Assembly (NCBI GenBank): GCA_035629025.1
Contig: DASPIU010000047.1
Span: forward strand, 1 to 64,000
Origin: Stenotrophomonas_A sp035629025
Lineage (GTDB): Bacteria > Pseudomonadota > Gammaproteobacteria > Xanthomonadales > Xanthomonadaceae
Direction of reading: 5' to 3'
DNA: 64,000 nt
Of this stretch, positions 45,058-51,924 are shown piece after piece (the first letter of the stretch is position 1; the number at the start of each line of letters is the position of its first letter). A program made the position numbers and the translations under genes. Below the pieces are notes generated by a model. That model worked only from the letters and a program-made list of their open reading frames with translations, was not told the DNA's origin and did no database searches.

Positions 45058-46776
45058 TCAGTTGTCCTGCACGTTCTTCTGGATGATCTTGGCCGGCGAT
45101 TCGCCGTGCTGCTTGATCATCCACCACTGGATCAGCAGGCCCAGGCCACCGTTGACCACCCAGTACAGCACCAGGCCGGCCGGCATGAAGGCCATCATGA
45201 CGCCGAACACCAGCGGCATGAACTGCATCATCTTGGCCTGCATCGGGTCCATGCCCGGGGTCGGCGTCAGCTTCTGCGTGAACCACATGATCACCATGTT
45301 GAGCAGCGGCAGGATGAAGTACGGATCGCGCGCGGTGAGGTCCTGGATCCAACCCAGCCACGGCGCCTGGCGCAACTCCACCGACTCGACCAACACCCAG
45401 TACAGGGCGAAGAAGATCGGCATCTGGATCAGCAGCGGCAGGCAGCCGCCCATCGGGTTGATCTTCTCTTTCTTGTACAGCTCCATCATTGCCTGCTGGA
45501 ACTTCTGGCGGTCATCGCCATAGCGTTCCTTGAGCTGCTGCAAACGCGGCTGGAACTTGCGCATCTTCGCGCCGGACTTGTACTGCGCCGCCGACAGCGG
45601 ATACAGCGCCAGTCGCAGCAGCACCACCAGGCCGATGATCGACCAGCCCCAGTTGCCGAGCAGGTTGTGCAGGTGGCTCAGCACCCAGAACAGGCCCTGG
45701 CCGATGATGGCCATCAGCGAGAAGCGGCTGTAGTCGACCACTCGATCCAGGCCGGGCACGTGTTCCTTGTTGATCTGCGCGACCAGCTTCGGGCCCACCC
45801 ACAGGCGCGCCTCGGTGCTGGCCTGCTGGCCCGGTGCCACGGTGAAGCCGGGGCCGCGCAGTTCGACCACGTCACGCGGGCCGTCCTGGGCCAGCACGTA
45901 CAGCGAGGTCTGATCCTTCTGCGGAATCCAGCTGGTGAAGAAGTGGTGCTGCAGCAGCGAGATCCAGCCACCGGTGATGGGGCGGTTGAGACCGCCATCA
46001 TCCATGTAGTCCTTGAACGCGCGGCGCTCGTAGCCTTCTTCGGTGCTGAACCAGGTGGCGCCGTTGAAGCTGAAGGAATCCGGGTTGGTCATGCCGCGGC
46101 TGAGGATGGTCGGCACGCGGCTGAGCTTGCGGTAGATGTAGCCGTTCCACGTGGTGGTGCCGGCGTTGACGACCTCATCGCGCACCTGCACGGCATAGCG
46201 GCCGCGCTCCAGGGTGAAGGTGCGGCGGATCGTGACGCCGTCCGGGCCGTTCCAGACGAACGGCACGACCAACTTGTCCTGGCCCTTCTGCAACGCGAAT
46301 TCGGTGGCGTCGCCCTCAGGACGGAAGCCGCCGACGCCCGGCACCGGCGAGCCCTTGTCGCTGGCCCAGCCGCTGGTGGCGCTGTAGGGATGCGCCGGGT
46401 CTTCGGTGAGCAGCTTCACCGGCGGAGCGCCCGGCTGGCGGGTTTGCGGGAACTCGAGCAACTCGGCATCGAGCACGCTGCGACCGTCGAGCTTCAGGCG
46501 CAGCACGTCGGTGGTCAGAGTGACCACCGGGGCCGGCGTCGCCGCGACAGCGGCCGGCTGGCTCGGCTGCGTGGCTGGCGCGCCAGGCACGTTGGCTTGC
46601 GGAATGGCGGCAGCGGAGGTGCCGGGCGCGGCATCGGCGTCACGTGCTGGTGGCAGCGCCTGCGCAGCGGCGGTCTCCGGCGCGGGTGGCGCGGCCTTCT
46701 CGCGGCCCCACTCCATCCACAACAGGGCGGCCACCATCAGCCAAGCAAGCAACAGGAATACGCGGGTCTGATTCAT
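45058..46776 (-). CDS. yidC: Membrane protein insertase YidC
   Basis: A 572-residue YidC/Oxa1 insertase. The N-terminal helix is FLLLAWLMVAALLW, followed by a Pro/Ala-rich linker, the large periplasmic beta domain, and the C-terminal five-helix insertase core (GNWGWSIIGLVVLLRLALYPL, MGGCLPLLIQMPIFFALYWVL). It inserts membrane proteins with or without SecYEG. The gene begins 16 bases after rnpA; the usual small yidD gene is missing between them. Confidence 0.96.
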   Translation of the reverse strand: MNQTRVFLLLAWLMVAALLWMEWGREKAAPPAPETAAAQALPPARDADAAPGTSAAAIPQANVPGAPATQPSQPAAVAATPAPVVTLTTDVLRLKLDGRSVLDAELLEFPQTRQPGAPPVKLLTEDPAHPYSATSGWASDKGSPVPGVGGFRPEGDATEFALQKGQDKLVVPFVWNGPDGVTIRRTFTLERGRYAVQVRDEVVNAGTTTWNGYIYRKLSRVPTILSRGMTNPDSFSFNGATWFSTEEGYERRAFKDYMDDGGLNRPITGGWISLLQHHFFTSWIPQKDQTSLYVLAQDGPRDVVELRGPGFTVAPGQQASTEARLWVGPKLVAQINKEHVPGLDRVVDYSRFSLMAIIGQGLFWVLSHLHNLLGNWGWSIIGLVVLLRLALYPLSAAQYKSGAKMRKFQPRLQQLKERYGDDRQKFQQAMMELYKKEKINPMGGCLPLLIQMPIFFALYWVLVESVELRQAPWLGWIQDLTARDPYFILPLLNMVIMWFTQKLTPTPGMDPMQAKMMQFMPLVFGVMMAFMPAGLVLYWVVNGGLGLLIQWWMIKQHGESPAKIIQKNVQDN

Positions 46777-46792
46777 CAGGCAGCAACTCGGC

Positions 46793-47239
46793 TCAGTCGG
46801 AACGAGGTTCCGGCTCGATCAATGGAGGGGATGAAGCGTGGGCTCCCGGGGGCGGCGGCATTGTGACGCCGGCGGCAGGCACGGGCAATGCGCCAGCGCG
46901 GCGGAGCACGCGCAGGAAGGCTTCACGGATTTGCGGACCGCTGGCGGTGGCAGCGGCAGCGCGGGCGACCACCACGCAGTCCCCGCCGGCCAGTTCCGGC
47001 AGCAGGTGGCGAAAGGTGTCACGCAGTACGCGTTTGATGCGGTTGCGCCCGACCGCGCGCTTGTCCACCTTGCGCGAGACCGCCATGCCCAGTCGGGCCG
47101 GGCCATCGTGGGGACGCCAGTGCAGGCTCAGCAACGGGTCGGAGCAACGGCGGCTGTTGTCGAAGACGACCGCATATTCCGCGCGCGAACGAACCCGCGC
47201 AGAGCGAGGGAATCGCCTGCGCGGGTTGGAATCGGTCAC
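46793..47239 (-). CDS. rnpA: Ribonuclease P protein component
   Basis: The protein subunit of RNase P, which matures tRNA 5' ends. The family core RFPRSARVRSRAEYAVVFD is followed by SRKVDKRAVGRNRIKRVLRD, the RNR signature. About 25 Pro/Ala-rich residues extend the C-terminus. I chose the GTG at 47239 (148 residues); a TTG at 47281 overlapping the rpmH stop would add 14 residues that look unlike the family. It is co-transcribed with rpmH. Confidence 0.9.
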   Translation of the reverse strand: MTDSNPRRRFPRSARVRSRAEYAVVFDNSRRCSDPLLSLHWRPHDGPARLGMAVSRKVDKRAVGRNRIKRVLRDTFRHLLPELAGGDCVVVARAAAATASGPQIREAFLRVLRRAGALPVPAAGVTMPPPPGAHASSPPLIEPEPRSD

Positions 47240-47277
47240 GATCGGGACTGCCGGGGCCGCGCGGGGCGGCGCGGCAA

Positions 47278-47418
47278 TCAAGCGCTAAGGCGCTTGCGGC
47301 CCTTGGCGCGGCGACGGGCCAGCACCTTGCGGCCATCGGCCGTCTTCATGCGGGCACGGAAACCGTGGTCGCGCTTGCGCTTGAGGTTGCTGGGCTGATA
47401 GGTGCGCTTGGTGGCCAT
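47278..47418 (-). CDS. rpmH: 50S ribosomal protein L34
   Basis: A 46-residue L34: MATKRTYQPSNLKRKRDHGF at the start, very basic throughout, ending GRKRLSA. The length is normal for the family. GAGG lies seven bases before the ATG. It is the first gene of the leftward rpmH-rnpA-yidC unit, with its own consensus promoter upstream. Confidence 0.97.
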   Translation of the reverse strand: MATKRTYQPSNLKRKRDHGFRARMKTADGRKVLARRRAKGRKRLSA

Positions 47419-47456
47419 TGTGGGCCTCGTTAGGTAAGGGGTACGAAGAACCGGAA

Positions 47457-47486
47457 ATTCTAGGGGTCAGACCCTTGCCCGGTCAA
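47457..47486 (-). promoter_or_regulatory. rpmH promoter
   Basis: On the minus strand: TTGACC, an 18-base spacer, then TAGAAT, ending 39 bases before the rpmH ATG. Confidence 0.75.
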
Positions 47487-47527
47487 GCGTTCGCGACTTT
47501 CCGACCCGACGCGCCTGTGGACGTCCC

Positions 47528-47536
47528 TGTGAATAA
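47528..47536 (+). promoter_or_regulatory. DnaA-box-like site upstream of dnaA
   Basis: TGTGAATAA differs from the consensus TGTGGATAA by one base. It lies 112 bases before the dnaA start, where it could serve DnaA autoregulation or a second origin segment. Confidence 0.5.
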
Positions 47537-47647
47537 ATATGGGAAAAGTGGCCCCCCGATGGTAGTCTGGCCCATCCGCTTTCTGCCTCCCGTGCCGACG
47601 CACGGCGCTCGTCTGCGTCCACGGCGGCCCATGATGAATACACTTTG

Positions 47648-48982
47648 ATGGATGCTTGGCCCCGTTGCCTGGAACGCCTTGAGGCGGAATTTCCGCCCGA
47701 AGACGTCCATACCTGGTTGAAACCCCTGCAGGCCGAAGAGCGCGGCGACAGCGTCGTGCTGTACGCGCCGAACGCCTTCATCGTCGAGCAGGTGCGCGAG
47801 CGCTACCTGGTCCGTATCCGTGAACTCCTTGGGCATTACGCCGGCAACGGCGAGGTGGCACTGGCCGTGGGCTCGCGACCGAAGGCGCCCGAGCCGGCGG
47901 CCCCGCTCGTCGCGCCGGCGCCCACCCTGGCGGCGACGCCGGTGGCCTCGGTGCCATTTGCTGGCAACCTGGACACCCACTACACCTTCGACAACTTCGT
48001 CGAGGGCCGCAGCAACCAGCTGGGCCGGGCCGCGGCGCTGCAGGCCGCGCAGAAGCCCGGCGACCGCGCGCACAACCCGCTGCTGCTGTACGGCAGCACC
48101 GGCCTGGGCAAGACCCATCTGATGTTTGCCGCGGGCAATGCGATGCGCGCCGCCAATCCGAACGCCAAGGTGATGTACCTGCGCTCGGAGCAGTTCTTCA
48201 GCGCGATGATTCGCGCGCTGCAGGACAAGGCGATGGATCAGTTCAAGCGCCAGTTCCAGCAGATCGACGCGCTGCTGATTGACGACATCCAGTTCTTCGC
48301 CGGCAAGGACCGCACGCAGGAAGAGTTCTTCCATACCTTCAACGCGCTGTTCGATGGCCGCCAGCAGATCATCCTGACCTGCGACCGCTATCCGCGCGAG
48401 GTCGAAGGCCTGGAGCCGCGGCTGAAGTCACGCCTGGCCTGGGGCCTGTCGGTGGCGATCGACCCGCCGGATTTCGAGACCCGCGCGGCGATCGTGCTGG
48501 CCAAGGCGCGCGAGCGTGGGGCGGAAATTCCTGACGATGTGGCCTTCCTGATCGCCAAGAAGATGCGCTCCAACGTGCGCGACCTGGAAGGCGCGCTCAA
48601 CACGCTGACCGCACGCGCCAACTTCACCGGCCGCGCCATCACCGTGGAGTTCGCCCAGGAAACCCTGCGCGACCTGCTGCGCGCGCAGCAGCAGGCTATC
48701 GGCATCCCCAATATCCAGAAGACCGTGGCCGACTACTACGGGCTGCAGATGAAGGACCTGCTGTCCAAGCGCCGCACCCGTTCGCTGGCACGGCCGCGGC
48801 AGGTGGCAATGGCCCTGGCCAAGGAACTGACCGAACACAGCCTGCCGGAGATCGGCGACGCCTTTGCCGGGCGCGACCACACCACCGTGCTCCACGCCTG
48901 CCGGCAGATCCGCACGCTGATGGAAACCGACGGCAAGCTGCGCGAGGACTGGGACAAGCTGATCCGCAAGTTGAGCGAATAA
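47648..48982 (+). CDS. dnaA: Chromosomal replication initiator DnaA
   Basis: A 444-residue DnaA. Domain I starts MDAWPRCLERLEAEFPPED; a short Ala/Pro linker is domain II (about 80-105). The AAA+ domain has GSTGLGKTHLM (Walker A), LLIDDIQFFAGK (Walker B) and the sensor regions. Domain IV has the DNA-binding signature AGRDHTTVLHACRQI. The ATG at 47648 is preferred to a TTG just before it. It faces rpmH divergently, the classical bacterial origin layout. Confidence 0.98.
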   Translation: MDAWPRCLERLEAEFPPEDVHTWLKPLQAEERGDSVVLYAPNAFIVEQVRERYLVRIRELLGHYAGNGEVALAVGSRPKAPEPAAPLVAPAPTLAATPVASVPFAGNLDTHYTFDNFVEGRSNQLGRAAALQAAQKPGDRAHNPLLLYGSTGLGKTHLMFAAGNAMRAANPNAKVMYLRSEQFFSAMIRALQDKAMDQFKRQFQQIDALLIDDIQFFAGKDRTQEEFFHTFNALFDGRQQIILTCDRYPREVEGLEPRLKSRLAWGLSVAIDPPDFETRAAIVLAKARERGAEIPDDVAFLIAKKMRSNVRDLEGALNTLTARANFTGRAITVEFAQETLRDLLRAQQQAIGIPNIQKTVADYYGLQMKDLLSKRRTRSLARPRQVAMALAKELTEHSLPEIGDAFAGRDHTTVLHACRQIRTLMETDGKLREDWDKLIRKLSE

Positions 48983-49252
48983 GTAGCGCCTGGACGCACA
49001 GGCGGGAAAATTCAGTGCATGATTTGCGCGCAAGCACGGTAGAAACTGTGGATAAATCAGGCGGCCAGATTCGCGCCAAAACTATCCACAGGTTTTACCA
49101 CGGGATCGGGGGCGGTAATCCCAAGGGTTTCAGTGTCAGAAAAGCCTTACGAATCATCGATTTAAGGTGGTTTTCCGGCAAAACTGGCCCTACCATCACC
49201 ACCAAGCTTTTGATTTATTCCACATCTTTAAAGCATAGGGGCACGGAACCAC
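48983..49252 (+). other. Putative oriC (dnaA-dnaN intergenic region)
   Basis: A 270-base non-coding gap. It has a perfect DnaA box TGTGGATAA at 49047-49055 and a one-mismatch box in the opposite sense, CTATCCACA, at 49082-49090. AT-rich stretches lie at about 49139-49165 and 49201-49238, candidates for the unwinding element, unusual in this GC-rich sequence. The position between dnaA and dnaN supports an origin. I find only two good boxes by eye, fewer than in E. coli oriC. Confidence 0.75.
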
Positions 49253-50353
49253 ATGCGTTTCACACTGCAGCGCGAAGCTTTCCTCAAGCCACTGGCCCAG
49301 GTGGTCAATGTGGTTGAACGCCGCCAGACGTTGCCCGTCCTGGCTAATTTCCTGGTGCAGGTGCAGAATGGCCAGTTGTCGCTGACCGGCACCGACCTCG
49401 AAGTGGAAATGATCTCTCGCATCGCGGTGGAGGATGCGCAGGACGGCGAAACCACGATTCCGGCGCGCAAGCTGTTTGAAATCGTGCGCGCCCTGCCCGA
49501 CGGCAGCCGCGTGACCGTGTCGCAGACCGGCGAAAAGGTCACCGTGCAGGCAGGCCGCAGCCGCTTCACCCTGGCGACGTTGCCGGCCAATGACTTCCCG
49601 TCCGTTGACGAGGTCGAAGCGACCGAGCGTGTCGTGGTGCCGGAAGCCAGTTTGAAGGAACTGATCGAGCGCACCGCATTTGCGATGGCGCAGCAGGATG
49701 TTCGCTATTACCTCAACGGCCTGTTGTTCGACCTGCGCGATTCCACCCTGCGCTGCGTGGCAACCGACGGTCACCGCCTGGCCCTGTGCGAAACCCAGCT
49801 GGAAGGCAGCAGTGGCACGAAGCGTCAGATCATCGTGCCACGCAAGGGCGTGACTGAATTGCAGCGATTGCTGGAAGGCGGCGAGCGCGCGCTGGAACTC
49901 GAAGTCGGTCGCAGCCATGTGCGGGTCAAGCGTGACGATGTGACTTTCACTTCCAAGCTGATCGATGGCCGCTTTCCGGATTACGAAGCCGTCGTGCCGA
50001 TCGGCGCCGACCGCGAGGTCAAGGTGGATCGTGAATCACTGCGTGCCTCGCTGCAGCGTGCCGCCATCCTGTCCAACGAGAAGTACCGCGGCGTGCGCGT
50101 GGAAGTGTCGCCGGGCCAGCTGAAGATCAGCGCGCACAACCCCGAACAGGAAGAGGCGCAGGAAGAGGTGGAGGCTGACACCAAGGTGTCCGATCTCGCC
50201 ATCGGCTTCAATGTGAACTATCTGCTGGATGCCCTGTCGGCGCTGCGTGATGAGCACATCGTGATCCAGCTGCGTGACGCGAACTCTTCGGCACTGGTCC
50301 GCGAAGCGAGCAGCGAGAAGTCTCGCCACGTGGTGATGCCGCTCCGTCTCTGA
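49253..50353 (+). CDS. dnaN: DNA polymerase III beta sliding clamp
   Basis: A 366-residue beta clamp, which tethers polymerase to DNA. It begins MRFTLQREAFLKPLAQVVNVV and ends HVVMPLRL, the normal MPxRL C-terminus. Conserved blocks include RQTLPVLANFLVQV, ATDGHRLALCE and IDGRFPDYEAVVP. It follows the origin region and precedes recF after a 354-base gap with a strong terminator. Confidence 0.98.
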   Translation: MRFTLQREAFLKPLAQVVNVVERRQTLPVLANFLVQVQNGQLSLTGTDLEVEMISRIAVEDAQDGETTIPARKLFEIVRALPDGSRVTVSQTGEKVTVQAGRSRFTLATLPANDFPSVDEVEATERVVVPEASLKELIERTAFAMAQQDVRYYLNGLLFDLRDSTLRCVATDGHRLALCETQLEGSSGTKRQIIVPRKGVTELQRLLEGGERALELEVGRSHVRVKRDDVTFTSKLIDGRFPDYEAVVPIGADREVKVDRESLRASLQRAAILSNEKYRGVRVEVSPGQLKISAHNPEQEEAQEEVEADTKVSDLAIGFNVNYLLDALSALRDEHIVIQLRDANSSALVREASSEKSRHVVMPLRL

Positions 50354-50356
50354 TCG

Positions 50357-50372
50357 TGTTTCACGTGGAACC
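50357..50372. promoter_or_regulatory. parS-like ParB site, just after dnaN
   Basis: TGTTTCACGTGGAACC, a near-palindrome with one mismatch to the GTTCCACGTGGAAC core found twice in recF. It overlaps no gene and sits directly before the dnaN terminator. Confidence 0.7.
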
Positions 50373-50374
50373 AG

Positions 50375-50409
50375 AAACGCCCGGCTCGCCCGGGCGTTTT
50401 GTTTTTTTT
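50375..50409 (+). terminator. Rho-independent terminator after dnaN
   Basis: Ten-base stem AAACGCCCGG / CCGGGCGTTT with a five-base loop, followed by a long T-run interrupted by one G. It ends the dnaN transcript, so recF needs its own promoter. Confidence 0.92.
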
Positions 50410-50707
50410 CTTTGAACAATGCTTCTAGTGGATATAAATCAAAGGCTAGGTGGTGCTTGGTAGGGCGGATTTCGTTGGAAAACCCCTCAAGTCTTTGATC
50501 TAACAGAGAAAATAGCCCTCGAAACCCGGTGCAGAACAGTCCCTGGTGCCTGGGGGCAGCGTGTGGACAAGTCCTGAGAAAGGCTGGGCACGTTGAGTTG
50601 CCCACAAGATGCCCTCATGTTTTGTGCCCACCTGCCCCACCTCGCTCCTTGGCTCTATGCTCGCGGGTCGCTCCCGAGGCTGATGCCTCTCACTCCTGCG
50701 CGGCCGA
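50410..50707 (+). other. Non-coding region upstream of recF
   Basis: A relatively AT-rich gap. It contains a one-mismatch DnaA box, TGTGGACAA, at 50562-50570, and a small hairpin TGGGCA / TGCCCA at 50585-50604. I see no convincing gene or clear promoter in it. Confidence 0.5.
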
Positions 50708-51796
50708 ATGCTGATCAATAGACTGACCCTCCATCGGTTTCGCCGCTTCGACCAGATCGAATGGCGGCCGGCGCCTGGCCTCAACTTTTTGGTGGGCGAC
50801 AATGGCGCGGGCAAGACCAGCCTGCTCGAGGCCCTGCACCTGATGGCCTATGGCAGGAGTTTCCGCGGACGCGTGCGCGATGGGCTGGTCCGGCATGGCG
50901 CCGAGGATTTGGAAGTCTTTGTCGAGTGGCAGGAGGGCGTCGAAGCGGGCGGCCACCGGCGACGTGCCGGCCTTCGGCATAGCGGCCAAGCCTGGAAAGG
51001 GCGCTTGGACGGTGAGGATGTCCAGCAGCTCGGCAATCTCTGCGCGGCATTGGCAGTGGTGACGTTCGAGCCAGGCAGCCACGCCCTGATCAACGGGAGT
51101 GGCGAATCCCGTCGCCGTTTCATGGATTGGGCTCTGTTCCACGTGGAACCAGATTTTCTCGGCCTGTGGCGGCGTTACGCTCGCGCCTTGAAGCAGCGCA
51201 ACGTACTGCTGAAGCAAGGCGGCGCCGCAGCGGTGTTGGATGCCTGGGACAGGGAGCTCAGTGAGTCCGGGGAAGTTCTGACTATCCGGCGTCGTGCCTA
51301 TCTTGAGCGCCTGCAGGAAAAGGCGGTGCCGCTGGCGGCCGAGATTGCGCCTTCCTTGGGCATGACGGGCCTGACTTTCCAGCCTGGCTGGCGGCGGCAC
51401 GAGCTGTCCCTGAGCGATGCCCTGCTCTTGGCGCGGGAGCGGGACCGGCAGTACGGCTACACCTCGGTCGGCCCGCATCGCGCGGACTGGTTGCCCGAGT
51501 TCTCTGGTTTGCCGAGTGCCCAGGCGTTGTCGCGGGGCCAGGCCAAGCTCACTGCGCTGGCCTGTCTGCTCGCGCAGGCCGAGGATTTCGCGGATCAGCG
51601 CGGCGAATGGCCGGTGATCGCGCTGGACGACCTGGCTTCCGAACTTGATCGCCAGCACCAGCAGCGCGTACTGGCTCGCCTTGTGGCCCATCACGCTCAG
51701 GTGCTGATCTCGGCCACTGAGGCGCCGCACCTGCCTGCGGTTGGCACGCCCGCCCTGTTCCACGTGGAACAAGGCGCCATTATCCGCCATGAATAG
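50708..51796 (+). CDS. recF: DNA replication and repair protein RecF
   Basis: A 362-residue RecF, which loads RecA at gaps. Walker A is LVGDNGAGKTSLLEALH near residue 31; the signature is LSRGQAKLTALACLLAQ and Walker B IALDDLASELD. The gene carries two parS-like sites in its coding sequence. It ends about 130 bases before gyrB. Confidence 0.96.
   Translation: MLINRLTLHRFRRFDQIEWRPAPGLNFLVGDNGAGKTSLLEALHLMAYGRSFRGRVRDGLVRHGAEDLEVFVEWQEGVEAGGHRRRAGLRHSGQAWKGRLDGEDVQQLGNLCAALAVVTFEPGSHALINGSGESRRRFMDWALFHVEPDFLGLWRRYARALKQRNVLLKQGGAAAVLDAWDRELSESGEVLTIRRRAYLERLQEKAVPLAAEIAPSLGMTGLTFQPGWRRHELSLSDALLLARERDRQYGYTSVGPHRADWLPEFSGLPSAQALSRGQAKLTALACLLAQAEDFADQRGEWPVIALDDLASELDRQHQQRVLARLVAHHAQVLISATEAPHLPAVGTPALFHVEQGAIIRHE
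51135..51150. promoter_or_regulatory. parS-like ParB site inside recF (1)
   Basis: TGTTCCACGTGGAACC, with a perfect 14-base palindromic core GTTCCACGTGGAAC, the sequence known for ParB sites in Pseudomonas and relatives. It encodes FHVE in recF. Confidence 0.8.
51756..51771. promoter_or_regulatory. parS-like ParB site inside recF (2)
   Basis: TGTTCCACGTGGAACA, a fully palindromic 16-mer near the recF 3' end. It again encodes FHVE. It is the best of the three sites. Confidence 0.85.
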
Positions 51797-51835
51797 GGGC
51801 ATCCGCCCCGGACAGCCGGGCTGAGCGGGCCCGAC

Positions 51836-51844
51836 TGCTATAAT
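51836..51844 (+). promoter_or_regulatory. gyrB extended -10 promoter
   Basis: TGCTATAAT: an extended -10 (TGN) with perfect TATAAT. No good -35 is seen 17 bases upstream, which is usual for extended -10 promoters. It gives a leader of about 75 bases. Confidence 0.6.
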
Positions 51845-51924
51845 TGTCCCGCTATCCCCCCTATCTCCGGAGTGACGCGGCCTTGCCGTCGTCGCCCGCG
51901 CAGTGGAGCCAACGGCAAAAGCGC

